Positions 1 through 7,746 are shown, counted from the first letter of the stretch. The stretch is 11,107 bases of DNA from CAZXMB01 sp964641715 (GCA_964641715.1 CAZXMB010000103.1:1-11107), one strand, 5' to 3'. Translations and numbers: made by a program. Notes: a model not told the origin generated them from the sequence alone.

Positions 1-120
1 TAACAATGTCCTGGGGTCGATGTGAAAGTTTTTAAACAGGGAGGGAGGGACGAGCTGAAGGTAGATTCGGTTCCTCTCCTCCTTTGGAAGCCTGTTCAGC
101 CTGGCGATGGAGAAGGTCAT
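1..120 (-). CDS. Hypothetical protein, N-terminal 40 codons only (runs off left edge)
   Basis: An open frame starts with ATG at 118-120 (cat on the plus strand) and runs 40 codons without a stop to base 1, so the rest lies outside the window. A strong purine-rich ribosome binding site (GGGAGGGAG) directly precedes the ATG. The start is 12 bases after the acetyl-CoA synthetase stop codon, so the two are very likely co-transcribed. The peptide begins MTFSIARLNRLPKEE and continues with a VPPSLFKNFHIDP stretch. It is hydrophilic, with no signal peptide or membrane segment in the visible part. I do not recognise the family. Coding is supported by the start signal, the unbroken frame and the operon-like spacing, not by homology. 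Confidence 0.65.
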   Translation of the reverse strand, partial: MTFSIARLNRLPKEERNRIYLQLVPPSLFKNFHIDPRTLL

Positions 121-132
121 CTCCCTCCCTCT

Positions 133-2100
133 TTATAATCTCTCTCCTGCGAGCTGAATCACGACGCCGGGGTCAGTGAGGGTGGAGGTGTCGCCCAATT
201 CCTCGATCTTTCCCTCTGCGATCTTTCTCAGGATCCTCCTCATAATCTTTCCGCTTCTTGTCTTGGGCAGGGAATCCGCAAATTGGAGTTTATCCGGTGT
301 GGCAATGGGACCAATGACCTTTCTCACATGGGCCAGAAGCTCCATGCGCAATTTCTCATCCCCCATGATCCCGCTCTTCAGCGTGACAAAGGCATAGATC
401 CCCTGTCCTTTAACCTCATGAGGGATACCAATCACTGCGGCTTCAGCAACGGAAGGGTGAGAGACCAGGGCACTCTCCACCTCGGCCGTTCCGATCCGAT
501 GGCCGGAGACATTGATCACATCATCAATTCTCCCCATGAGCCAGAAATAGCCCTCCTGATCCTTCTTTGCCCCATCCCCTGTGAAATAGTATCCCGGGAA
601 GATTGAAAAATAAGTATCCCTGAACCTCTTCTTCTCCGGATCATTCCAGAATCCCCTCAGCATCCCTGGCCAGGGCCGGGCGATGACGAGGGAACCTCCT
701 TCCTCCGGATCGCATTCGCTCCCATCCTCTCTTAAGATCTTCGGCAAAACACCCGGAAAGGGGAAAGTGGCGGATCCGGGTTTGAGGGGAGTGACAGGGA
801 GAGGACTGATTAAAAAACCTCCGGTCTCGGTCTGCCACCAGGTATCCATGATCGGACATCTCTCCTGACCCACATACTTGTAATACCATCTCCAGGCCTC
901 CGGGTTGATGGGTTCGCCCACCGAACCGAGTATTCTCAAACTTGAAATGCCTCTTTTCTTCACCCATCCCTCTCCCTCTTTCATCAGGGCACGGATCGCA
1001 GTGGGGGCGGTATAGAAGACCGTCGCCTTATACCTCTCTACGATCTCCCAAAACCGGTCCGGGTTGGGATAGGTGGGGATACCCTCAAACATCAGGGTGG
1101 TGGCGCCCATGGCAAGGGGCCCGTAAACCACATAGCTATGGCCTGTCACCCATCCGATATCCGCTGTGCAGAAGAAGACATCCTCTTCCTTGATATCAAA
1201 AACCCATTTCAGTGTCTGGTAGGCAAAGAGGAGATATCCTCCGGTGGTATGGATGACCCCTTTGGGTTTTCCTGTGCTCCCGCTGGTATAGAGAATAAAG
1301 AGGATGTCCTCTGCGTCCATGAGGCTCGGAGTGCAGTCAAGCTTAATATCCTCCCTTGCCATCTCCTCATGCCACCACACATCCCTTTCCTTTTGAAACG
1401 GCACATCGATCCCCAGCCGTTTGACCACGATCACCTTCTCCACTCCGGGACATCCCCTGAGCGCCTCATTCGCATTGATTTTGTTCTGAACGATACGGCC
1501 ACTCCGATAGTAACCGTCCGCCGTGATCAGGACCTTCGACCCGCAGTCATTGATCCGATCCCGAAGGGCCTCAGAGCTGAACCCCCCGAAGACGACATTG
1601 TGAATGGCACCCATCCTCGCACAGGCTAACATCGCAATGGGAAGCTCGGGGATCATGGGAAGGTAGAGGGTCACGCGATCTCCCTTCTTGACCCCGAATC
1701 GCTTCAGGACATTGGAGAACTTACAGACATGATAGTGAAGCTGCTGATAGGTGAAGATCCGGTTCTCCTCAAGAGGCTCCCCCTGCCAGATCAACGCCAC
1801 CTTGTTACTCCTCCAGCTATTGAGGTGCCGGTCGAGGCAGTTATAGCTCGCATTGAGTTTCCCGCCGGTAAACCACTGGACCTCCGGCTTATGAAAGTCA
1901 TATTCCATGACCTTATCCCATTTCTTAAACCAGTCCAGTTGCTCCGCCAGCTCTCCCCAGAACCCCTCCGGGTCTTGGATCGATCTCTGATACAGTTTTC
2001 TGTAATCCTCCATATTTTTGATATGGGCCTTCATCCTGATCTCTTCCGGGGGCATAAAAACCTGTTCCTCTGTCATGGAAACAATCCTCTTTTCTCCCAT
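133..2100 (-). CDS. acs: Acetyl-CoA synthetase (AMP-forming)
   Basis: Converts acetate, ATP and CoA to acetyl-CoA, AMP and PPi in the cytoplasm. The 655-residue length is normal for the family. The order of motifs is complete: P-loop-like YTSGSTGKPKG (271-281), SVGEPINPEAW (393-403), DTWWQTETGG (419-428), YFTGD (505-509), the hinge and CoA region GRIDDVINVSGHR (523-535), and the C-terminal PKTRSGKIMRR (612-622). Its Lys618 is the adenylation lysine, which is reversibly acetylated in characterised Acs enzymes. Trp422 matches the second Trp of the WWQTE motif, which limits the acyl pocket to acetate in known Acs, so acetate rather than a longer acid is the likely substrate. The ATG at 2098-2100 is preceded by GAGGAGG at good spacing. 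The gene lies 139 bases after the histidine kinase gene and 12 bases before the partial gene at 1-120. In this context it could activate acetate made by the upstream aldehyde oxidoreductase or acetate taken up from outside. Confidence 0.97.
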   Translation of the reverse strand: MGEKRIVSMTEEQVFMPPEEIRMKAHIKNMEDYRKLYQRSIQDPEGFWGELAEQLDWFKKWDKVMEYDFHKPEVQWFTGGKLNASYNCLDRHLNSWRSNKVALIWQGEPLEENRIFTYQQLHYHVCKFSNVLKRFGVKKGDRVTLYLPMIPELPIAMLACARMGAIHNVVFGGFSSEALRDRINDCGSKVLITADGYYRSGRIVQNKINANEALRGCPGVEKVIVVKRLGIDVPFQKERDVWWHEEMAREDIKLDCTPSLMDAEDILFILYTSGSTGKPKGVIHTTGGYLLFAYQTLKWVFDIKEEDVFFCTADIGWVTGHSYVVYGPLAMGATTLMFEGIPTYPNPDRFWEIVERYKATVFYTAPTAIRALMKEGEGWVKKRGISSLRILGSVGEPINPEAWRWYYKYVGQERCPIMDTWWQTETGGFLISPLPVTPLKPGSATFPFPGVLPKILREDGSECDPEEGGSLVIARPWPGMLRGFWNDPEKKRFRDTYFSIFPGYYFTGDGAKKDQEGYFWLMGRIDDVINVSGHRIGTAEVESALVSHPSVAEAAVIGIPHEVKGQGIYAFVTLKSGIMGDEKLRMELLAHVRKVIGPIATPDKLQFADSLPKTRSGKIMRRILRKIAEGKIEELGDTSTLTDPGVVIQLAGERL

Positions 2101-2155
2101 CCTGAAGGACCTCCTCTCCCTCTTGAAAAAAAAGTAGCCTTTAATAGTTTGAGAT

Positions 2156-2178
2156 GGAATGTTTTTAAAAGAACATCC
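2156..2178 (-). promoter_or_regulatory. Imperfect palindrome upstream of acs (possible operator or 5' leader hairpin)
   Basis: The 139-base gap between the histidine kinase stop and the acs start contains an imperfect 23-base inverted repeat. On the minus strand it reads GGATGTT, then an AT-rich centre with TTTTAAAA, then AACATTCC. The arms pair over 7 bases with one G-U. It lies about 55-78 bases before the acs start. It could be a protein-binding operator or a leader hairpin, and it has no run of T that would make it a clear terminator. I saw no convincing sigma70 -35/-10 pair in this gap, only AT-rich hexamers such as TAAAAT. No regulator can be assigned from sequence alone. Confidence 0.25.
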
Positions 2179-2239
2179 ACACGACTAAAATTTTACACTT
2201 GAGAATTCGAACCTCATCGGAGGGGAGAAGGTTAAGAAG

Positions 2240-4555
2240 TTAGGGGTTTTGAAGGGGCAGGGTGATGGTAAAAGTAGTCCCCTTCCCCTCTTCGCTTTCC
2301 ACCCTGATCTCACCCCCATGATCTTTGATGATGCCATAACAGACCGAAAGTCCCAAACCCACCCCTTTCACCCTCTGTTTGGTGGTGAAAAAGGCCTCAA
2401 AGATCTTATCGCGGATCTCCTCGGGAATCCCCGTTCCGGTATCTTCGATCCGGATCAAGACCTTATGATCCTCTTTTCCCGTTTTAACTCTTAATATCCC
2501 TCCTTTGGGCATGGCCTCTTTTGCATTCTTGAATATGTTGAGCATCACCTGCCTCATCTGATTGGTCGAGGCCATGACCTCCGGAATCTCCTCATCGAAA
2601 TCGGTCTCCACTCTCACATTGGACTCCCTCATCTGTTTATCCATCACCAGGAGGATCCCTCCGATCAGTTCATTCATATTGACCGGCTTTTTCTTTTCCT
2701 CTTCCGGCTTTGAGAAACTGAGCATATTCCGAAGCATCTCGGCCAGCCTCTGAGTCTCGGAGAGGGACAGTTCCAAGATCTTTCGGCGTTTGCTCTCCGG
2801 AGGAATTTCTGACTTCAGCAACTCCAGGGTATTCATAATGCCATAGATGGGATTGTTGAGTTCATGGGCAATCTGGGAGGTGAGCCTTCCCATCGCCGCT
2901 AATTTCTCCGACTGAAGAAGGGCCTGCTGGATCTCCCGAAGCTCTCGTTCCATTCTCAGCCTTTCGCGGAGGTCCTTGAAGATGCCGATGCTGGCCACCT
3001 CTTTTCCATCCTCATCATAGATGATCGAGGCGGAGAGATCTCCTTCGATCAGCTCTCCATCCTTTCTCCGGTGAAGGATTGGAAAGGAGGATAATTTCCC
3101 TACTCCCCCATAATCCGGGCTCCTCAACTTTTCCATCGCCTCCCTGGCCACGCCGGCTGGATAGATGCTACTGATATTCACCTTCCCGACCACTTCCTCT
3201 GCCTGATAGCCAAGAATCTTTTCCGCCCCTTTGTTAAAGATGAGGATTTCACCCTTCATATTGGTCACAATGATGCCGTCGACAGAACTTTCAATGAGGT
3301 TCATCAAAAACTCGTTGGCCTCCTTGAGCTCCCGCTCCATCCTCTTTCGATGGGAGATGTCGATATTGAGCCCCTCATATCCGATGATCTCTCCCTTTTC
3401 ATCTCTCTTCGCATGGGCGGTGAGAAGGACCGTAATCTTTTCTCCGTTCTTCTTCCGAAACTCCACCTCCAGATCCTTCACAAATCCCTGTTTTTCAATC
3501 AGCGTCTGGAATCTCCTCCGGTCTTCGGGATTAACATAAAGGTCTCTCGCAATATCGATCTTTAAGAACTCTTCTTTGTCCAGGTATCCGGCCATCTCCA
3601 GCAGGGCCTGATTGCAGTCAAGAAATCGCCCCCTTTTTGAGCTGATGAAGAGGCCATGTTCGACCCTCTCAAAAAGGGTCCGAAATTTTTCCTCGGACTC
3701 CTTCAATTTCTTTTCAAATCTCTTTCGCTCGGTGATATCCCGGATGTAGGCATATGTCTTCATCCTTCCATCCTCGGACCGTGTCGGTGCGATACAGACC
3801 TCTGTCTCCTTCACCTGGCCCTCGGGAGTCCGGATGGACATCTCTGTGCAGACCTTTTGTCCCAGCCCCTCCCCCCGCATCACCATCTCATCTAAAAACT
3901 CCTCATCCCTCTTGCCGATTAAAGAGAAAAATTCCCGTCCGAGGATCTGTTCCCTGGGGATACCCGTAATCTCGGAAGCCATCTGGTTCGAAAATTCGAT
4001 CCGTGAATCCTCGTCAAAGACAATGATTCCATCTTCTCCCATTTCGGCTATCTTTTCGAATCGCTTGGTCGCCTCCCGGACCTCCCTCTCCATCCGTTTT
4101 CGTTCGGTGATGTCCCTCAGATAGGCATAGGTCTTGACCCCGCCATTTTCCGTCTTTGCAATGGTAATACAGACCTCCGCATCCCGCTTCAACCCATTTT
4201 CCTTCAACACCTCCATTTCCGTACAGACCCGTTTGCTCTCATCCGCCCCCACTTCGGAATGCATCTGGCTCAGGTAACCGATATCCCGGTGGGTCAGGAG
4301 GCGTCGAAAATCCATTCCCGATAATTTCTCCCTGGAATAGCCTGTCAATTCAGAGGCAACGGTATTGGCAAACTCAATTCTGTAGTCCTCGTCGAAGACG
4401 ATGATCCCATCATCGCCCATCTCCGCAATCTTCTCGAACCGTTTGGCCATCTCCTGGAGATATTTCTCAGCGCCTTTCCTCTCATACTCCTCCAATCTTC
4501 TCTCCAGAAGGGCCACCCTCCGCTTCAACTCTTCGTAACTTTCTTCCCCTTCCAT
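2240..4555 (-). CDS. Cytoplasmic sensor histidine kinase with four PAS domains
   Basis: A 771-residue kinase. A short N-terminal coiled coil (about 5-40) leads into four PAS domains at about 38-155, 164-280, 287-405 and 413-533, each closed by a helix of the DITERKR type. The kinase core follows: dimerisation helix with H-box IAHELNNPIYG (His564, predicted phosphorylation site), N-box NIFKNAKEAMPKGG (673-686), G1 EDTGTGIP (704-711), F-box IFEAFFTTK (718-726) and G2 GVGLGLSVCYG (731-741). All catalytic boxes look intact. There is no membrane segment or signal peptide, so it should sense something inside the cell. I chose ATG at 4553-4555 because GGAAGGTGG sits just upstream. A longer frame exists only from a TTG at 4588, without comparable support. 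There is no receiver domain and no response regulator gene in the window. It starts 52 bases after the MoaD-like gene and is probably in the aldehyde oxidoreductase operon. PAS1 and PAS2 are near duplicates. Confidence 0.93.
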   Translation of the reverse strand: MEGEESYEELKRRVALLERRLEEYERKGAEKYLQEMAKRFEKIAEMGDDGIIVFDEDYRIEFANTVASELTGYSREKLSGMDFRRLLTHRDIGYLSQMHSEVGADESKRVCTEMEVLKENGLKRDAEVCITIAKTENGGVKTYAYLRDITERKRMEREVREATKRFEKIAEMGEDGIIVFDEDSRIEFSNQMASEITGIPREQILGREFFSLIGKRDEEFLDEMVMRGEGLGQKVCTEMSIRTPEGQVKETEVCIAPTRSEDGRMKTYAYIRDITERKRFEKKLKESEEKFRTLFERVEHGLFISSKRGRFLDCNQALLEMAGYLDKEEFLKIDIARDLYVNPEDRRRFQTLIEKQGFVKDLEVEFRKKNGEKITVLLTAHAKRDEKGEIIGYEGLNIDISHRKRMERELKEANEFLMNLIESSVDGIIVTNMKGEILIFNKGAEKILGYQAEEVVGKVNISSIYPAGVAREAMEKLRSPDYGGVGKLSSFPILHRRKDGELIEGDLSASIIYDEDGKEVASIGIFKDLRERLRMERELREIQQALLQSEKLAAMGRLTSQIAHELNNPIYGIMNTLELLKSEIPPESKRRKILELSLSETQRLAEMLRNMLSFSKPEEEKKKPVNMNELIGGILLVMDKQMRESNVRVETDFDEEIPEVMASTNQMRQVMLNIFKNAKEAMPKGGILRVKTGKEDHKVLIRIEDTGTGIPEEIRDKIFEAFFTTKQRVKGVGLGLSVCYGIIKDHGGEIRVESEEGKGTTFTITLPLQNP
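3719..4444 (-). repeat. Internal duplication: tandem PAS1/PAS2 units in the histidine kinase
   Basis: Two successive units of about 116 residues are clearly similar. Unit 1 is residues 38-154 (bases 4094-4444) and unit 2 is residues 164-279 (bases 3719-4066). Both begin KRFEKIAEMG[D/E]DGIIVFDED and end KTYAY[L/I]RDITERKR. Both also carry a CTEM motif and a later EVCI motif at matching positions: Cys111 and Cys129 in unit 1, Cys236 and Cys254 in unit 2. The similarity is also visible in the DNA. The third and fourth PAS domains are of a different type and lack these cysteines. Confidence 0.85.
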
Positions 4556-4607
4556 ATTGAAACCACCTTCCTTCTTCCACTGCTTCAAAAAAATAGGGGC
4601 GAGCTTC

Positions 4608-4826
4608 TCATCCTCCGGACAGAACGGGCATGAGAACGACGGATTGACCGGGATGGATGAGACTATCTAAATTTCCGACCTTTCCATCAATCAGGATAAT
4701 GATATTCTCTGAGGGGAAAGCCGGAGGCAAAATTTCTTTTAAGGCCGTAGGGGTTTCCAAAACCAATTCTTTTTTTCGCACACCCGACACCTCTGCAAGA
4801 TAACCCAGGAATTTAATCTCCGCCAT
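4608..4826 (-). CDS. MoaD/ThiS-family sulfur carrier protein (tungsto/molybdopterin synthesis)
   Basis: A 72-residue beta-grasp protein that begins MAEIKFLGYLAEVSG and ends LMPVLSGG. The terminal Gly-Gly (71-72) is the site that is adenylated and thiocarboxylated in MoaD and ThiS, which donate sulfur in molybdopterin or thiazole synthesis. It is slightly shorter than typical MoaD (about 80). The ATG at 4824-4826 comes one base after the stop of the aldehyde ferredoxin oxidoreductase gene, so the two genes are translationally close. The ribosome binding site, AAGGAGA, lies inside the end of the upstream gene, at a rather long spacing of about 12 bases. Next to a tungstopterin enzyme, a role in making the dithiolene of that cofactor is much more likely than thiamine synthesis. 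The same frame stays open upstream to about 5096, but that extension overlaps the oxidoreductase and has no similarity to the family, so I excluded it. Confidence 0.88.
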   Translation of the reverse strand: MAEIKFLGYLAEVSGVRKKELVLETPTALKEILPPAFPSENIIILIDGKVGNLDSLIHPGQSVVLMPVLSGG

Positions 4827-4827
4827 T

Positions 4828-6636
4828 TTAAACAGAAATCTCCTTCGAGACTCCGGCAAGCCCCAGTCGGTCAAGGGTTTCCCGGAGGGGGACTCCATTT
4901 TGATCCCAGCCCCGGAGTTCATAGTACCAGGAAAGCATCTGTTCATAACTTTTCCTATCCACCTTGATCCCTCCCATCTTTCCCCGTGACTGGGATTCCT
5001 CAAACCAGCGGTCAGGCGGCCAGTCCCAGCGGCGGCCAAAATTCGGGATCTCCCTTTTCCAGTAGGCTCTGAGCAGGGCATAAATCCGGTCTCCAATTTG
5101 ATAGAGGTCTTCCCAGCTCCGGGATTGGCCGGTAATCGCTTTTAGATATTCTGGATACCAGTGGATTCCAAAACCGACCTCTACCCAGGGAAGCCGGCAG
5201 ACGGTCGCAGATTCAAAGAATCCTCCCCGGATTCGCTGAAATTCAATCAGTTTCTCAACCTTCTCTTTATTGTAAGAGAATCGATCGGTCGATATCTCCC
5301 AGGCAATGATCCAGGCATCCTTATGAGAGGCACCGATGGGAGAGGTCCCGAAGGAGAGGGCCATTCCTGGACAGGCATGGCAATTATAGGCTGAGATTTC
5401 CAGCCCCTTGACATGCATCGCCCATCGGTGTGAACCTTTCCCCAGTTTCTCCGAGGCGTATTTTACTCCCCTGGAGAGAAGCCTTCCCATTCCCTCATCC
5501 CTCCCTATCTCCACGGTCAACCTTTGGGCTGCCTCAAAATCCCCCCAGCCTATCCTCTCTTCGATCAACCCCTTCTCTGAAGCCTCCATCAGAAAGCCAA
5601 TACAACTGCCCAGGGAAATCGTATCCAGCCCCCATTCGTCTGCCATGCGGTTGAGAGTGGCCACCTGGGGGAGACTTCTTATTCCGATATTGGGCCCGAG
5701 CATCCCCACATTCTCATAATCCAACTCAGCCCTCTGCCCACTCGAGTCATGGACAATGTGACCGCACTGCATATTGCACATGGGGCAACCCTTTCGATCC
5801 ACATCCAGTTTTTCGAGGACATAGCCATCCATCTCCCTGGAAAATTCGAAAATCCCTTCTCTGAAATTGTAGGCAGGAAGGCAACCATTCTCATTGCACC
5901 ATTCAAAGGCCTGCATCGTCCCCTGTTTCATCCAGAAAGGATAGCTTCCACTTGACTTTATCTCTTCATACCCTTTCCTGCCGAGTTCCCTCACCCGGCT
6001 ATCGTCAAAATTAGAGACATTCCCCGTCCCTTTGATCACCAGGGCCTTGAGATTCTTCGATCCCATCACCGCACCCATTCCCGGCCGGCCACCCGCCCTC
6101 CCTTTCTGAGACATGACGGTTGAAATACGGACCAGGTTCTCTCCCGCAGGACCGATCACAAGGATGCCTGAGTTCCCTCCGTGTCTTTTCTCGAGAAGAT
6201 CCTGGACGTCAAACGAACTTTTCCCCCAGAGGTCGGAGGCCTCCAGGATCTTCACGCTTTCATCCTCGATCAGGAGATAGCAGGGCCTCTCGGATTTCCC
6301 CTCGACCACCACCGCGTCATAACCCGCCTTCTTCAGATGAACCGATGCCATGGTCCCCATATTGCCATCGCCATAGCCTTCTGTGAGGGGACTCTTTGAG
6401 GCAATGACCATCTTGCCTGAACTGGGAAGAAGCTGCCCGCTTAAAGGGCCCGTGGCAAAGACGATCTTATTCTGTTCCGATAAGGGATCAACCTGCTTGA
6501 CCTCGTCCCATAGGAGTTTTATCGCAAATCCCCTTCCCCCTAAAAAATCCCTTTTCATCGATTCCGAAATCTCTTCCTTGGAGACCCTTCCTTCAGAAAG
6601 ATTCACCCTCAATAATTTCCCTGCATATCCGTTCAT
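4828..6636 (-). CDS. aor: Aldehyde ferredoxin oxidoreductase family protein (tungstopterin, 4Fe-4S)
   Basis: Expected to oxidise an aldehyde to a carboxylic acid, passing electrons through one [4Fe-4S] cluster to ferredoxin. The 602 residues match the family length (about 605 in Pyrococcus furiosus). The N-terminal domain opens MNGYAGKLLRVNL and has the FLGGRG and KGRAGGRPGMGAVMGSKN (178-195) segments of the cofactor-binding half. Cluster ligands are visible as CPMCNMQC (Cys284, Cys287, Cys291) plus Cys480, with spacing close to Pyrococcus Cys288/291/295/494. The first pterin motif DEWGLD (333-338) fits the family DxxGLD/C pattern, but the second, around Cys480, is divergent (ESATVC). The segment YENVGMLGPNIG (307-318) and His438 may correspond to the active-site Glu and His near tungsten; that mapping is inferred. 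The ATG at 6634-6636 has AAGGAGA upstream. The MoaD-like gene follows by one base. No companion electron-transfer subunit is nearby. The AOR family also includes BamB-type benzoyl-CoA reductase and enzymes of unknown substrate, so the exact aldehyde is unknown. Confidence 0.92.
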   Translation of the reverse strand: MNGYAGKLLRVNLSEGRVSKEEISESMKRDFLGGRGFAIKLLWDEVKQVDPLSEQNKIVFATGPLSGQLLPSSGKMVIASKSPLTEGYGDGNMGTMASVHLKKAGYDAVVVEGKSERPCYLLIEDESVKILEASDLWGKSSFDVQDLLEKRHGGNSGILVIGPAGENLVRISTVMSQKGRAGGRPGMGAVMGSKNLKALVIKGTGNVSNFDDSRVRELGRKGYEEIKSSGSYPFWMKQGTMQAFEWCNENGCLPAYNFREGIFEFSREMDGYVLEKLDVDRKGCPMCNMQCGHIVHDSSGQRAELDYENVGMLGPNIGIRSLPQVATLNRMADEWGLDTISLGSCIGFLMEASEKGLIEERIGWGDFEAAQRLTVEIGRDEGMGRLLSRGVKYASEKLGKGSHRWAMHVKGLEISAYNCHACPGMALSFGTSPIGASHKDAWIIAWEISTDRFSYNKEKVEKLIEFQRIRGGFFESATVCRLPWVEVGFGIHWYPEYLKAITGQSRSWEDLYQIGDRIYALLRAYWKREIPNFGRRWDWPPDRWFEESQSRGKMGGIKVDRKSYEQMLSWYYELRGWDQNGVPLRETLDRLGLAGVSKEISV

Positions 6637-6701
6637 GGTTCGTCTCCTTTTTCAGATGAGTTCTGATCCTATTTTAGAAGAGTGGACCGGGGCCGCGGGT
6701 T

Positions 6702-7676
6702 TCAGGATATCTCAATCCGCTGTCCCTTTCCCTCTCTTATTGCCTTTTCGTAAGCCCGGTGGGCAGTCACCACATCCTCCATGGCAAATCCAACCGCTTT
6801 AAAAAGGGTGATCTCCTCTGGAGACCTTCTCCCCTCTCTTCTGCCGGTGATGACCTCACCCAGGTCCCCATGGATGGATTCTCTCTTCAGCTTCCCTTCG
6901 TTCATCGGAATCAGAAGATCTCCTGCTTCGCTGAGACAGCCCTCGTAGGTATCCACCACAAGAGTTGAATGAAGGATGGTCTCATCATCGGTCTCCCGCA
7001 TGTCAGGCCGGAAGGCTCCAATGGCATTGATATGGGTTCCTGGCTTGAGATCCTTTCCAGCAAAGACAGGGGTGTTGGAAGTCGTTGCGGTGACCAGGAT
7101 ATCACTCTTTCTCACCACCTCGGATGGACCCGATGCAGGGTGAACGGGAAGAAGGGAGGCAAATTTTTGGCAGAAATTTTCCAATCTTTTTTCATCAATG
7201 TCATAAACCCAAATCTCTTCAATGGGCCGGACCGCCCGAATGGCCCGGGCCTGATAGAAGGCCTGAAAACCTGTTCCCATCACACCCAGTACCCTGGAAT
7301 CATTTCTTGCCAGGTATTTCGTAGCCAGGGCCGAGGCTCCTCCTGTTCTGATCCCGGTCAGGGTGGCTCCCTCGATGAGGGCCAGCAGTTCCCCGGTAGC
7401 GGGATCCGTTAACAGATAGGTCGCAAAAATAGTGGGCTTCCCCATTGAGATATTTTTAGGAAAGACGGAGACGATTTTCGTCCCGCATTGTTTGGGACCT
7501 GAAAGGTAGGCCGGCATGAAAAGAAATTGACCCTGGTATTCCTTTACATTGAGATTAAATCTTACGGGAACAACGCAACGGCCTTCCTTCAGCTCCCGAA
7601 ATCCCATCTCCAGGGCATCGATCACCTCTTCTGTGGTCAGGAGTTCTTCCAGATCTTTCTTGCCAAGAACCAACAT
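6702..7676 (-). CDS. Ornithine cyclodeaminase/mu-crystallin family NAD(P)-dependent reductase
   Basis: A 324-residue protein of the OCD/mu-crystallin superfamily, whose members include ornithine cyclodeaminase, archaeal alanine dehydrogenase and ketimine or imino-acid reductases. Visible family features are Lys67 in GTKIVSVFP, TGIRTGGASALATKYLA (107-123), a Rossmann motif GTGFQA (134-139) with an acidic strand end at WVYDID, and the substrate-region motif NAIGAFRPDMRETD (217-230). That last motif resembles the alanine dehydrogenase/reductase branch. Classical ornithine cyclodeaminase has a catalytic Asp in an NAVGGDxPGKTE context, which is missing here, so I do not call it an ornithine cyclodeaminase. 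The ATG at 7674-7676 is preceded by AGGTGAGGGT. The aldehyde oxidoreductase gene starts 65 bases downstream, so co-transcription is possible. The upstream region holds the gapped inverted repeat. Confidence 0.85.
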   Translation of the reverse strand: MLVLGKKDLEELLTTEEVIDALEMGFRELKEGRCVVPVRFNLNVKEYQGQFLFMPAYLSGPKQCGTKIVSVFPKNISMGKPTIFATYLLTDPATGELLALIEGATLTGIRTGGASALATKYLARNDSRVLGVMGTGFQAFYQARAIRAVRPIEEIWVYDIDEKRLENFCQKFASLLPVHPASGPSEVVRKSDILVTATTSNTPVFAGKDLKPGTHINAIGAFRPDMRETDDETILHSTLVVDTYEGCLSEAGDLLIPMNEGKLKRESIHGDLGEVITGRREGRRSPEEITLFKAVGFAMEDVVTAHRAYEKAIREGKGQRIEIS

Positions 7677-7746
7677 CGTCTTACCCTCACCTTTTGTTTT
7701 GCTTCTCGGGTCATTTTATTCAAAACAACGCATTAGATATCGTCGC

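Noticed and set aside
1138..1629. Long plus-strand open frame of 163 codons opposite acs
   Set aside because: It is antisense to a well-defined acetyl-CoA synthetase with all motifs intact, and its product has no recognisable domain.
4556..4588. TTG start giving a 782-residue histidine kinase
   Set aside because: The ATG at 4555 has a clear GGAAGGTGG ribosome binding site, while the TTG has no comparable signal.
4827..5096. Upstream extension of the MoaD-like reading frame to a 162-residue protein
   Set aside because: The extension lies inside the aldehyde oxidoreductase gene in another frame and has no resemblance to the beta-grasp family. The ATG at 4824-4826 gives a normal MoaD start.
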